Shown one piece after another: positions 8,606 to 18,011 of a stretch of 64,000 nucleotides of DNA. This stretch comes from Acidobacteriota bacterium (lineage in GTDB: Bacteria; Acidobacteriota; UBA890; WLXD01). The notes below the pieces were generated by a model that saw only the letters and a list, made by a program, of their open reading frames with translations, was not told where the DNA came from and searched no databases. Position 1 is the stretch's first letter; every line of letters starts with the position of its first letter. The translations under genes were made by a program, and so were the position numbers. Location of the stretch: contig WLXD01000002.1 of assembly GCA_012103255.1 (NCBI GenBank), forward strand, positions 496,001-560,000. Reading direction: 5' to 3'.

Positions 8606-11600
8606 TCAGCTCTCGCCGAAACGCTCCGCCGCCAGGCGCTTCACGCCGCCCAGATCGGTCTTGCCGGTGCCGAGCATCGGGATCTCGGCGACCGTGATGA
8701 AGTCGTCCCGCCGCGGTACGAACAGGTTCGGCAGCCCCTGGGTGCCGAACCGCTCGAGCGCCGCCGGCACGTCGTCAACTTCGAGAGTCGTCACCACGAT
8801 GATGCGTTCGCCCTTCCGTGCATCCGGTACGGAGGTCACCGCGAATGCGCGTTCTTCACCGTCGTGGCACTGCTCCAGTGCCTCCTCGATTACGCCGTGC
8901 GGCACCATCTCTCCGGCAATCTTGGAGAATCGGGAGTAGCGGTCGGTGATGCGAAGGAACCCATCTTCATCGAAGACGCCTATGTCTCCGGTGACGTACC
9001 AGCCGTCATGGAACGCAGCCTCGGTAAGATCGCCTCGCCCGAGGTAACCCGCCATCACATTCGGCCCGCGCACGATGATCATGCCCTCCTCGCCCGGCGG
9101 GAGCGTGGCGTAGGTCTCTGGATCGACCGTGCGGACCGAGACGCCTGGAATCGCCCGTCCCACCGTGCCTCGACGCCAACCCGGCTGATAGAGGCCGGCC
9201 GCGCGAAAGTCAGGGACGTTTACCGCGATCACCGGTGAGGTCTCTGTAACACCGTAGCCCTCCATAGGATCGATTCCGAAGTGATCACGGAAGGCATCCG
9301 CTACGGGCGCCTGTAGCTTCTCTGCGCCGGCAACGACCAGTCGTAGCGAGCCGAACTGACCCGGGGTGATACGGCGGGTATACAGCGACAGGAACGTCGG
9401 CGTAGCGAACATCATCGTCGCGCGGTACTTGCGTACAAGGTCCCCAATCGCCGCCGTGTCGAGCGGATTGGGATGGTAGACCGCGGGCACTCCAACGTTC
9501 GCAACCAGCCAGAGCGTCGCCATGTAGCCGAAGGAGTGGAACAGGGGCAACATTCCAAGCAGACAGTCGTCCTTGGTGATCGGCACCACCTGCAAACAAG
9601 ATCGCAGGTTCGAGTCCACGTTGAAGTGAGTCAGCGGCACACCTTTCGGTTCGCCGGTACTGCCTGAAGAGAAGATGATCGTCGCAAGATCATCCGATTT
9701 CACCGGCGCCTCGGCGCCACATGCGCGCTCGACTGTTCGTACCGGCCCCAGAAGGGCTAGCAACATCGCAGAGAGACGGCTGCCTGTGCCGATTTCCTTG
9801 GCGAACTCTTCCAGGAACACCGGCTCGACTCCGCCTGGCAACTCGAGTTCCGCCTTCGCGAGGAACACGCCGCTCGTCACCACCGTCTTGAGGCCCGCCT
9901 GCCGGGCCGCCGACTCCATCCCAAGCCGACCCGTGGTGAAGTTCAGATTTACCGCGACCCGGCCGGCCAATGCCGCGGCAATATTCACCAGTGCTCCGGC
10001 CGACGTGGACGGCAACAGAATCCCGACGTTCCTCTGATCGGCCCAATGGGTGCGCAACGCCCGCGCCAGGGCTATTGCGCCCACAAGAGCCTTGAACCGA
10101 CTGAGATCACCGCGGGTCGCATCCGCGAACCCGAGCTTCCAGGGTTGTCGTCGGAATCGTCGGATGAAGTTGTGATGCAGCGGCAAGCTCTCCTCTGCAC
10201 GAGATGTCCAGGCATCGGTACCCAGCTCGCGCACCGCTCGGCGAACGTCGTGCAGGGGCGTGTCCGCCCGAAGCGGGCTGCCGACAGAGATGGTTACCGG
10301 GTAAGGGATCCGCGCCGGGATTTTGGTGAAGAAACGCCCGTCTGACCGGGAGAAGATGCTCCCCCACACCTGGTCTAGATATACGGGCACGATCGGCACA
10401 TTGCGCCCCTTCACGATGCGCTGGAACCCGCGCTGGAACGGCAACATCATCCCTATTCGCGTGATCTGCCCTTCCGGGAACACACAGACCACCTCGCCGC
10501 GCTCGATCGCGTCGCCGGCCGCCCGCATCGCCTTGAGTATGAGTTTTGGCCCCGATGATGTTGAGATCGGGATCGCGCCCAGCGAGCGCATGAACGGTCG
10601 CAGCAACCAGTGGTTGTAGTACGTCTCGTCGGCCAGAAAACGGATGGGCCGATCAGTAGAGGCCAGCAACAGAAACGCATCGACGAACGAGACGTGGTTC
10701 GGCACGAGTAGCGCGCCGCCCTCCTCCGGGATGTTCTCCCCGCCCTCTACCCTCAGCCTGTAGAAGGTGTTGGTCGACAACAGCAGAAAGAACCGCAGCA
10801 ATGCGTCCGGCAGCAGATAGATCGCCCACACCGTGCCCGCGGCGATCGCCACCGCCGTGCCAACGATCAACCACTGAGTCGAAACTCCGGCTGCTGCCGC
10901 TGCCCCGGCGCCAAGCGACCCGATCAGGATGCCAACGTAGCTGAGAATGTTCCCGACGGCGAGCACCGCTCCACGCCGCTCCTCCGGGGCCTGCCACTGC
11001 TTGAGCGCGTTGAGCGGAACGTTGAGCAGCCCGGCCGAGAAGCCGAGCAGAGCCAGGAGAGCAACAGTGCCGTAGAAACCGGGAAGCCAGAATCCGAAGA
11101 CTGCGGCGAACACCGTCATCAGGATTGCGCCGGCGGGCATGAGTCCGAACTCCACGCGATCGCGTGAGAGCCGTCCCGCCGCCACGCTCCCCACCGCGAT
11201 TCCTGCCATCAGCACACCGAGCGCCACACTCGCGAGTCGCTCGCTCAGGCCGAGACGAGTCGTAACGTAGACCACGACAACCTGGAACAGAACGCTGGCC
11301 ACCAGCCAGAAAGCCGCGGAGCCAACCACCGCCAGCCACAGCGCTCGGTTAGCCCGAGCCGCGCGCCAGCCCTCGACCACCGTGGTGACCATTCCGCCAG
11401 GCGTTCGCGCGGCCGGCACCGTGGGAATCCGCAGGGCCACGACAGCCCCGGCGACGGCGAACGCCATCAGCAGCGCCCCGGCGACCCAGGTAGCGGCACC
11501 CACGGCATCGAGCACAAGGCCGCCCGCGACCGTGCCGGCGATGATGGCGAGAGTCGAGTACATCTCGAGCAGACCGTTGCCCATGGACAAGCGCTGGTGC

Positions 11601-12019
11601 GGCAGCAGTTCCGGGATGATCCCGTACTTGGCTGGCGAGAAGAGCGCGCTCTGGGCGCCCATTGCCGCGAGCACTACCCAGGCCAGACTGCCGCCCGCGG
11701 GACTCAGCCAAAGCGCGTACGTCGCCAGGCCCATGAGGCCGAGTTCCACGAACTTCATCGCGACGATCACGTGACGCTTCGAAAACCGATCCGAGAAGAC
11801 GCCGGCAGGAAACGAGAAGAGGATCAACGGAACCGTCAGTGCGACGGTAGCGAGAGTCGTCTGCCCCTGAGCATCGGCCTCGGTCGCCCCTGGCCCGAGC
11901 GCTCGGATTGCCAGGAAGGTAACGATCAGTCGCCATGCGTTGTCGTTGAACGCGCCGAGAAACTGCGTGGTCAGCAGCGCGCCGAAGCCACGACCGTCCT
12001 TTCCGGAGGGACCGTTCAT
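8606..12019 (-). CDS. LplT-like MFS transporter / PlsC acyltransferase / AMP-dependent acyl-ACP(CoA) ligase fusion (Aas-like)
   Basis: N-terminal MFS (LLTTQFLGAFNDNAWRL), PlsC HX4D (NHVSFVDAF) and FPEGQITR, AMP-binding TIIFSSGSTGEPKGVPLTH; ATG at 12019 overlaps the upstream stop by 4 bp. Confidence 0.9.
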   Translation of the reverse strand: MNGPSGKDGRGFGALLTTQFLGAFNDNAWRLIVTFLAIRALGPGATEADAQGQTTLATVALTVPLILFSFPAGVFSDRFSKRHVIVAMKFVELGLMGLATYALWLSPAGGSLAWVVLAAMGAQSALFSPAKYGIIPELLPHQRLSMGNGLLEMYSTLAIIAGTVAGGLVLDAVGAATWVAGALLMAFAVAGAVVALRIPTVPAARTPGGMVTTVVEGWRAARANRALWLAVVGSAAFWLVASVLFQVVVVYVTTRLGLSERLASVALGVLMAGIAVGSVAAGRLSRDRVEFGLMPAGAILMTVFAAVFGFWLPGFYGTVALLALLGFSAGLLNVPLNALKQWQAPEERRGAVLAVGNILSYVGILIGSLGAGAAAAAGVSTQWLIVGTAVAIAAGTVWAIYLLPDALLRFFLLLSTNTFYRLRVEGGENIPEEGGALLVPNHVSFVDAFLLLASTDRPIRFLADETYYNHWLLRPFMRSLGAIPISTSSGPKLILKAMRAAGDAIERGEVVCVFPEGQITRIGMMLPFQRGFQRIVKGRNVPIVPVYLDQVWGSIFSRSDGRFFTKIPARIPYPVTISVGSPLRADTPLHDVRRAVRELGTDAWTSRAEESLPLHHNFIRRFRRQPWKLGFADATRGDLSRFKALVGAIALARALRTHWADQRNVGILLPSTSAGALVNIAAALAGRVAVNLNFTTGRLGMESAARQAGLKTVVTSGVFLAKAELELPGGVEPVFLEEFAKEIGTGSRLSAMLLALLGPVRTVERACGAEAPVKSDDLATIIFSSGSTGEPKGVPLTHFNVDSNLRSCLQVVPITKDDCLLGMLPLFHSFGYMATLWLVANVGVPAVYHPNPLDTAAIGDLVRKYRATMMFATPTFLSLYTRRITPGQFGSLRLVVAGAEKLQAPVADAFRDHFGIDPMEGYGVTETSPVIAVNVPDFRAAGLYQPGWRRGTVGRAIPGVSVRTVDPETYATLPPGEEGMIIVRGPNVMAGYLGRGDLTEAAFHDGWYVTGDIGVFDEDGFLRITDRYSRFSKIAGEMVPHGVIEEALEQCHDGEERAFAVTSVPDARKGERIIVVTTLEVDDVPAALERFGTQGLPNLFVPRRDDFITVAEIPMLGTGKTDLGGVKRLAAERFGES

Positions 12020-14193
12020 TCCAGCGCCTCCGCCAGGAGTTCGATCGGATGTCGCACCGTCGCACCTCCGAGTTCCTTGATCTGCGCGCGACACGAGGTC
12101 CCGCACGAAGCTACCTCGGACCGACCTGACCTCTCTCCAGAGATCTGCGCAATCTCCCCGACGAGGCGCTGCCCGAGCTCATGGCTCACAGCGTAGGTGG
12201 CGGACTTGTAGCCGTACGAGCCAGCCATGCCACAACACTCCGCGGTCGTCGGGTCGATTCTCACCCCTGGCAGCAAGCCGAGAACGGCCTCGACCGACGC
12301 CAACCAGCCCTCTGTCTTTTGCTGGCAGTGTCCGTGCAAGACCACCTGTCGGCCATCGGCCGATTCGGCCGCGCTCGATATCAGAGCTTCGAGTTCACCC
12401 GCGCGTTCCGTCAGAAACTCAAAGATATCCTGCACCCGCACGGCGATCAGCGTGGCACCCGAATCGTCCGGCAGCAGGCGTTCCGACTCCGTGACGACGC
12501 ATGAGACGCACGATGGCTCCAGACCAACGATAGTGAGCCCGGCTTCCGCCAGGGGTTCGAGTAGTCCGAGCAGTTCGCCGGCCTGCCGGGCAGCTCCAGC
12601 AAGATCGCCCTGCGACAGCGCGGCGCGGCCACAGCACGATCCCGTCGCCACAATGACGTCATGACCGAGTCTCTCGAGGACGCCCACCGCGGCCTGGCCC
12701 GCTGGAACCTCCACATGATCGGTGTGGCAGTCGGCCCACAGGACGAGCGTCTGGGGTCCGAAGTCGACGCGATCGCCCGGATCGCCTGCTCGTAGCACGG
12801 TGCCGCCACGGGACACATGCCAGTCGGACACGGTCGTGGGCGGCAACTGGGGCAGTGCACGGCGCCTGTCCAGGCCCGCGGAACGCTCCAGATACCACCG
12901 CACGGGAGGCAGATCCGCGAGCCAGCTGGATCCCGGCACGCTGCGCGCTCGCTCGTAGAGCAGTCGCGGCTCCCGCAATAGCGCGGTCATCAAACCGTCG
13001 CTGTCTGGCGCCGCGTCCTGCTGGCGGCCCCGGATGTTCGAGTTCATCCACGGGATGTCGATGCGGACGGGACACACCTCTTCGCAGCGCGAACATGTCG
13101 AACACATATGCCCGAACTCGGCGGCATCCAGGCCTCGAATCCCCGCCTCCCACGCTGCTCCGATACCGGACTGGTAGGTCTCGCCCCCGAACACGTGCCC
13201 GCCCACAGCCTGATACGGCGGGCACACGTTGAGGCACGCTCCGCAGCGGACGCAGTACAGCGCCTCGCGCAGCACGGGATCGTCCCGCATCGCCATACGG
13301 CCGTTGTCGAGCAGCACGAGGTCGAAGGTGCGCTCGCCGTCAACCAGTGGTGACCCACCCCAGCCGGGCCCGGTGATGATCGACAGGTACACGCTCAGGA
13401 TCTGTCCGGTTGCTGACCGCGGCAGCAGTTCCATGAACGGCTGCAGCTCGTGGATCGTAGGCAAGAGCTTCTCGACTCCCGCCAGGGCGACGTGAACCCG
13501 CGGCACCTGCGTGCAGAGACGCGCGTTCCCCTCGTTTTCGACGATTGCCAACGCTCCGCTGTCGGCGATCACGAAGTTCGCGCCGGTGATTCCCATGTCG
13601 GCCGCCAGGAAATCTGTGCGCAGTCTCTCTCTGGCAAGCTGCGTCAGCGCCTCGGGAGTTTCAGGAACTTCATCCAGTCCAAGTCCTTCACGGAATGTGC
13701 GCCGCACCTCATCGAGGCTCTTGTGGAGAATCGGCGCGATGATGTGCGATGGGCGATCATCGTCGAGCTGCGCGATGTACTCCCCCAGATCGGTCTCGCG
13801 CACGTGGATCCCGGCATTTTCCAGCGCCGCGTTCAAGTGGACCTCCTCGGAGGTCATGGATTTGGATTTCACCGCGCGCTCACACCCTTCGCGCCGGGCG
13901 ATCTCCACGATGATCCGGCAGGCCTCGGCGGCGTCCTCGGCCAGATGCACCCGTCCCCCGGTCATCTCGACGGCGCTCTGCACCGTCTCGATCAGTTCGG
14001 GCAAGCGTTCGATTGCGCGTTCTTTGATCGCTCGGCTTCGATCGCGCGCAGCTTCGTAGCCGTCGAAGTCGGCCACGGCCTTGCGGCGCATGGAGGCAAC
14101 GGCCCGAGTGGCCGGGCCGACGGCGCTCTGGATCGACGGATCCGTGAGCGCCGCTTCGATCTCTGCGTCGAAATCGCGCCGGTCACTGCTCAT
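12016..14193 (-). CDS. LutB-LutA fusion: LUD/4Fe-4S iron-sulfur protein with C-terminal CCG (cysteine-rich) domains
   Basis: N-terminal LUD domain (MGITGANFVIADSGALAIVENEGNARLCTQVPRVHVALAGVEKL), CVRCGACLNVCPPY and CSTCSRCEEVCPV, then GSCCGRAALS...EPSCVSCV...GHCQQK...ECCGMAGSYGYK. Confidence 0.9.
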   Translation of the reverse strand: MSSDRRDFDAEIEAALTDPSIQSAVGPATRAVASMRRKAVADFDGYEAARDRSRAIKERAIERLPELIETVQSAVEMTGGRVHLAEDAAEACRIIVEIARREGCERAVKSKSMTSEEVHLNAALENAGIHVRETDLGEYIAQLDDDRPSHIIAPILHKSLDEVRRTFREGLGLDEVPETPEALTQLARERLRTDFLAADMGITGANFVIADSGALAIVENEGNARLCTQVPRVHVALAGVEKLLPTIHELQPFMELLPRSATGQILSVYLSIITGPGWGGSPLVDGERTFDLVLLDNGRMAMRDDPVLREALYCVRCGACLNVCPPYQAVGGHVFGGETYQSGIGAAWEAGIRGLDAAEFGHMCSTCSRCEEVCPVRIDIPWMNSNIRGRQQDAAPDSDGLMTALLREPRLLYERARSVPGSSWLADLPPVRWYLERSAGLDRRRALPQLPPTTVSDWHVSRGGTVLRAGDPGDRVDFGPQTLVLWADCHTDHVEVPAGQAAVGVLERLGHDVIVATGSCCGRAALSQGDLAGAARQAGELLGLLEPLAEAGLTIVGLEPSCVSCVVTESERLLPDDSGATLIAVRVQDIFEFLTERAGELEALISSAAESADGRQVVLHGHCQQKTEGWLASVEAVLGLLPGVRIDPTTAECCGMAGSYGYKSATYAVSHELGQRLVGEIAQISGERSGRSEVASCGTSCRAQIKELGGATVRHPIELLAEALE

Positions 14194-14753
14194 CCAGGCT
14201 CTCCCACAACGAGCACCTCGAGTGCGTTCGGACCATGCACACCTGTCACCAGCTGCATCGCAATGTCCGCGGTCTTCGACGGCCCGCTAATCCAGACCCA
14301 GTTCTTCTTGCCCTTGGCGAACTGTTCGGCGAAACGCGGGAAGGCTGCCGAAAGTTCTGGCTCGATATCTGCTTCGCGCACGAGAGCAATGTGGACACGA
14401 GGCAGCGCCGCCGCCAGTCCCCAACCGCCTGGCTCCCCGCCGACCAGCAGCGTGCCGGATCGGGCCACCGCGAGTTCCGCGCAGGTGAGTCCAACTGTGA
14501 GCTCGCCGGCGTCGCCCGCATCCGCAACATCAACGAGCGACACACCTCGCGCACTCAGAGCCAATGGCAAGCCCAGTGAACTGATGAGAGGGTCGGGCTC
14601 AAACAGCAAGCGTCGAGTCTCCGAATGCGCCCGGACGATCTCCTCGATCGCATCGGCCGCCGCCGCCGTGTCTGCGACATGACGCGAACGCCCGCCCAGA
14701 CCCGTCAGGGCATCGGCGAATTGCTGTGCGGGGGGCTGTGCGGACTGCGGCAT
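14190..14753 (-). CDS. lutC: LutC/YkgG-family LUD domain protein
   Basis: GVSLVDVADAGDAGELTVGLTCAELAVARSGTLLV...LPRVHIALV...KNWVWISGPSKTADI; 4-bp overlap with the lutBA-type gene; MPQSAQ start preferred over 14795. Confidence 0.85.
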   Translation of the reverse strand: MPQSAQPPAQQFADALTGLGGRSRHVADTAAAADAIEEIVRAHSETRRLLFEPDPLISSLGLPLALSARGVSLVDVADAGDAGELTVGLTCAELAVARSGTLLVGGEPGGWGLAAALPRVHIALVREADIEPELSAAFPRFAEQFAKGKKNWVWISGPSKTADIAMQLVTGVHGPNALEVLVVGEPG

Positions 14754-14836
14754 GGGCCTAACATTGATCAGCGTCCGCCCTGAGGTCAAACGCATCCAGG
14801 GTGCGCCCCGCTCCGAAGACCCTGTCAGGAGGAACC

Positions 14837-15742
14837 ATGCGAATACTCATCACTGGAGCCACGGGGTTCATCGGATCTCGTCTCACACGCGACTTGACGG
14901 CCGAGGGACACGAGATCTGGGCCCTCTCGCGTGGCGGCGACAGCGCCCTGCAACGCGTACCCGAGATCAAACAGGCGTTCGCGTGGAATCCGCGTATCGA
15001 GGCCGCGCCAGCCGAGGCCTTTGAGGGTGTGGAGGCTGTGGTGCACCTCGCGGGCGAGTCTGTGGCGGGCCGTTGGGGCGCCGCGCACCGCGAAGCGATC
15101 GAGCAGAGCAGGACCCAAGGCACCCGCAACCTGGTTGCCGGGATGGCCGCTGTGGAGGCCCGACCGCGAATCCTCGCCTCATCGAGCGCCATCGGCTACT
15201 ACGGCGACCGCGGCGACGATCTCCTCGACGAGTCCTCCTCACCCGGCTCGGACTTCCTGGCCGAGGTCGGCAAGGGGTGGGAGTCGGCAGCTCGCGAAGC
15301 CGAGTCACTCGGTGTCACCGTGGTGCGATTCAGGACCGGAGTCGTTCTGGGCAACGGCGGCGGGGCCATGAAGGAGATGCTGCTGCCTGCGAAGCTCGGA
15401 CTCGGCGGCCCGCTGGGCTCGGGTAGGCAATGGTGGTCCTGGGTGCATCTCGACGATGCGGTGGGTGTGATCAAGCACGCCATCCAACAGGAAGCTCACT
15501 GCGTACTCAACAACACCGCCCCCGAGCCGGTCCGGCAACGCGATTTCGCCCGCACGATGGGCAAGGTGCTCAGGCGACCCGCTTTCGCCCCGGCACCGGC
15601 CTTCATGCTGCGCCTCATCCTGGGCGGGTTCGCGAACGAACTCCTGACCAGCAAGAGAGTCATCCCCGAGGCCACCCGGGCCAGCGGATACCAGTTCCGC
15701 TTCCCCACCCTCGAAGCCGCGCTCCGCGACCTGCTGGGCTAG
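14837..15742 (+). CDS. TIGR01777 / SDR39U1-family NAD-dependent epimerase-like protein
   Basis: MRILITGATGFIGSRL, ASSSAIGYYGDRGDDLLDE, WVHLDDAV; AGGAGG upstream of ATG 14837. Confidence 0.9.
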   Translation: MRILITGATGFIGSRLTRDLTAEGHEIWALSRGGDSALQRVPEIKQAFAWNPRIEAAPAEAFEGVEAVVHLAGESVAGRWGAAHREAIEQSRTQGTRNLVAGMAAVEARPRILASSSAIGYYGDRGDDLLDESSSPGSDFLAEVGKGWESAAREAESLGVTVVRFRTGVVLGNGGGAMKEMLLPAKLGLGGPLGSGRQWWSWVHLDDAVGVIKHAIQQEAHCVLNNTAPEPVRQRDFARTMGKVLRRPAFAPAPAFMLRLILGGFANELLTSKRVIPEATRASGYQFRFPTLEAALRDLLG

Positions 15743-15807
15743 TGCCGGCGCCAGGTCGAGTGCCCGCTAGAAGTCGGTAGTATTCCGGGGCCGATGCATG
15801 TCGCGCC

Positions 15808-15834
15808 GAACTTCCCCCGGAAACTGGTCGTGAG
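15808..15834 (+). promoter_or_regulatory. Candidate ECF-type promoter upstream of sigma factor 2
   Basis: GAACTT (15808-15813)-N15-CGTGAG (15829-15834); same AACYT-N15-CGT geometry as the elements at 3632 and 3673. Confidence 0.45.
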
Positions 15835-15903
15835 CGTTCAAACCCTCGAATCCCGGTCGCTGTCTAAGTATTCGAGACAGCAAAACTTCTTTTCGGGATC
15901 AAG

Positions 15904-16470
15904 ATGCAGGCATTCGCAACAGGCAGCATGGCTTTGAATCGCGCCGAAGCCGCTGAACTCGCAACTCGCGCCGCAAGTGGCGACACGACCGCGTTCGAGG
16001 CGCTCTACAGCGCCAACGTGGGTCGTATCTACGCTCTGTGCCTGCGTATGACTTCCAACGTCGCGGAAGCCGAGGAGCTCACCCAGGAGGCGTTTATTCG
16101 CGCCTGGCAGAAACTCGACACCTTCCGCGGCACGGCAAACTTCTCCACCTGGATGCACCGAGTCGCCGCTAACGTGGTGCTCAGTCGCCGCCGCAAGTAC
16201 GCCCGCGAGCGCGAGCGCACGGTGCACCAGGAAGACCTGTCGTACCACGCCTCGGTCGGAGATCGCACCAATCGCAGCGCCACGGTGGATCTCGACGAGG
16301 CCATCGCCAAGCTCCCCGAGCGAGCGCGCGAGGTATTCGTTCTCTACGACATCGAAGGCTACCAACATCAAGAGATTGCGGACCTGATGGGTATCGCTCC
16401 TGGAACCTGCAAGGCGCAGCTGCACCGTGCACGCCAGCTCCTGCAGGAGGCACTGAACCATGACGCATGA
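15904..16470 (+). CDS. ECF RNA polymerase sigma factor
   Basis: RIYALCLRMTSNVAEAEELTQEAFIRAWQKLDTFRGTANFSTWMHRVAANVVLSRRRK and LPERAREVFVLYDIEGYQHQEIADLMGIAPGTCKAQLHRARQLL; start may be 15928. Confidence 0.95.
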   Translation: MQAFATGSMALNRAEAAELATRAASGDTTAFEALYSANVGRIYALCLRMTSNVAEAEELTQEAFIRAWQKLDTFRGTANFSTWMHRVAANVVLSRRRKYARERERTVHQEDLSYHASVGDRTNRSATVDLDEAIAKLPERAREVFVLYDIEGYQHQEIADLMGIAPGTCKAQLHRARQLLQEALNHDA

Positions 16471-17059
16471 CGAACTGAACGACGAAATCAAGAATCGCCT
16501 CGACGAACTACCTCGCGAGATTCAGCCGGAGCGGAACCTCTGGTCTGATATCGAGACGGCTATCGCCGACAGCAAGATCATGCGCCCGGACTTCAAGTCC
16601 GAGCGTGTGACGCCCCCTGCCGGCAAGGCGACGGTTATCGAGCGCGCAGCGGTGAACTGGCAACGTGTCGGTGTGATTGCTGCGGCCGCAATGCTGCTCG
16701 TCGCATTCTCTTCAGGCATCACGGCGTACCTGGTACGCGTACCGGCGGTGCCAGCTGACGGGATCGTCGAGCCCCAGCGCACCGAGTTCGAGACCGTGGC
16801 CTGGGAAGGTTTCCTCGCCGCCGAGCGTTCGTACCAGTCCGTTACGGACGAGCTGCTCGCTGAACTCGATGCTCAGCGCGAAGAACTCCTGCCGGAAACC
16901 GTTGAGATCGTGGAGGAGAACCTCCGATTGATCGACGACGCAATCACTCGGGCCCGTGAGGCGCTCGAACTCGACCCGGCCAATACGCGACTCGTGAACA
17001 AGCTGACTGGAATGTATCGAACCAAAGTGGAGTTCCTGGAAGGCATGAGCCGCCTCTAG
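16460..17059 (+). CDS. Putative membrane anti-sigma factor / sigma-coupled protein (non-zinc)
   Basis: Overlaps the sigma gene; one TM (VGVIAAAAMLLVAFSSGITAYLV) and a helical extracytoplasmic domain; no HxxxCxxC. Confidence 0.65.
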   Translation: MTHDELNDEIKNRLDELPREIQPERNLWSDIETAIADSKIMRPDFKSERVTPPAGKATVIERAAVNWQRVGVIAAAAMLLVAFSSGITAYLVRVPAVPADGIVEPQRTEFETVAWEGFLAAERSYQSVTDELLAELDAQREELLPETVEIVEENLRLIDDAITRAREALELDPANTRLVNKLTGMYRTKVEFLEGMSRL

Positions 17060-17091
17060 GCGACGCGTCCAGGGATTCCTTTGAACTACGA

Positions 17092-17946
17092 ATGAATGGA
17101 GCCAACGTCATGAAATCACGGCACAAGCACATGCTGGCCGCGCTCGTCTCGGCAGCCGTCCTGACCAGCTCGGGCACGGCACTCGCGCAGCAACAGGTGG
17201 ACGACCGCCGCACGGTCTCCGCGAATGTCCAAGTCGAGATCGAGGACATCATCGTCGGCAGTGTGCGCGTGATCGGCACCGACAGCAACGAAATGACGGT
17301 AACCGGTACGATCGGACCGGATGTCGACGAATTCGTCATCGAGGGCGGCCCGGAGTACGTAGAGATCTACGTCGAGTTCGAAGACTGGGACGACGATCAC
17401 AACGATGGCAACCGCCGCCGCTGGCGCGGGCGTGAACGCCACGACGTGGACGTTGACCTCGAGATCCACGTCCCGCGTGGGGCAACGCTCGACATTGAAG
17501 GTGTCACCGCCTCGTTCACTGTCGAGAACGTCGACGGCAACATCGAAATCGAGTCGGTCACCGGTGACATCGTCTACTCGGGCAACGCGTCGATGATCGA
17601 GCTCAACAACGTAACCGGCTCGGTTACCGCGACGGCCGGCAATCCGATGGAAGTCGATATCGAGAGCGTCAACGGCCACGTCACCTACACGGGGAGTGTC
17701 GGACCTCAGGGCGAGATCAGCATCGAGAACGTGAATGGATCGATCGATCTGTTCGTGCCGGGCAGCATCGACGCCACCTTCTATATCGAGACGATGATGG
17801 GCGGGATCGAGAACGATTTCGGTCAGGAGCCAGAGCGCGAGAGCCGCTGGGTTCCCTCGCAGGAGCTACGGTTCAGGAATGGCTCCGGCAGCGGCGAAGT
17901 CCACGTGGAAACCCTGCAGGGCGGAGTCAACATCCGGCGCCAGTAG
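17092..17946 (+). CDS. DUF4097-like beta-strand repeat secreted protein
   Basis: Signal peptide, then repeating strands IEGVTASFTVENVDGNIEIESVTGDIVYSGNASMIELNNVTGSVTATAG...IESVNGHVTYTG...IENVNGSIDLFV. Confidence 0.8.
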   Translation: MNGANVMKSRHKHMLAALVSAAVLTSSGTALAQQQVDDRRTVSANVQVEIEDIIVGSVRVIGTDSNEMTVTGTIGPDVDEFVIEGGPEYVEIYVEFEDWDDDHNDGNRRRWRGRERHDVDVDLEIHVPRGATLDIEGVTASFTVENVDGNIEIESVTGDIVYSGNASMIELNNVTGSVTATAGNPMEVDIESVNGHVTYTGSVGPQGEISIENVNGSIDLFVPGSIDATFYIETMMGGIENDFGQEPERESRWVPSQELRFRNGSGSGEVHVETLQGGVNIRRQ

Positions 17947-17972
17947 AGCCACGGCAGCACGGTACGGCAACG

Positions 17973-18005
17973 AGCCGGGAGTCCTCAGGGCTCCCGGCTT
18001 TTGCT
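17973..18005 (+). terminator. Intrinsic terminator between convergent genes
   Basis: AGCCGGGAG (17973-17981)/CTCCCGGCT (17991-17999) stem followed by a short T-rich stretch. Confidence 0.75.
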
Positions 18006-18011
18006 TGGCCC

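Noticed and set aside
8606-12019. MFS-PlsC-acyl ligase fusion as a novel architecture
   Set aside because: LplT/Aas-type fusions of this layout are, to my knowledge, already known in bacteria; kept only as a feature
15838-16491. 217-aa ORF antisense to ECF sigma factor 2
   Set aside because: Lies entirely opposite a clear sigma factor with conserved motifs; high-GC antisense ORF with no recognisable domain
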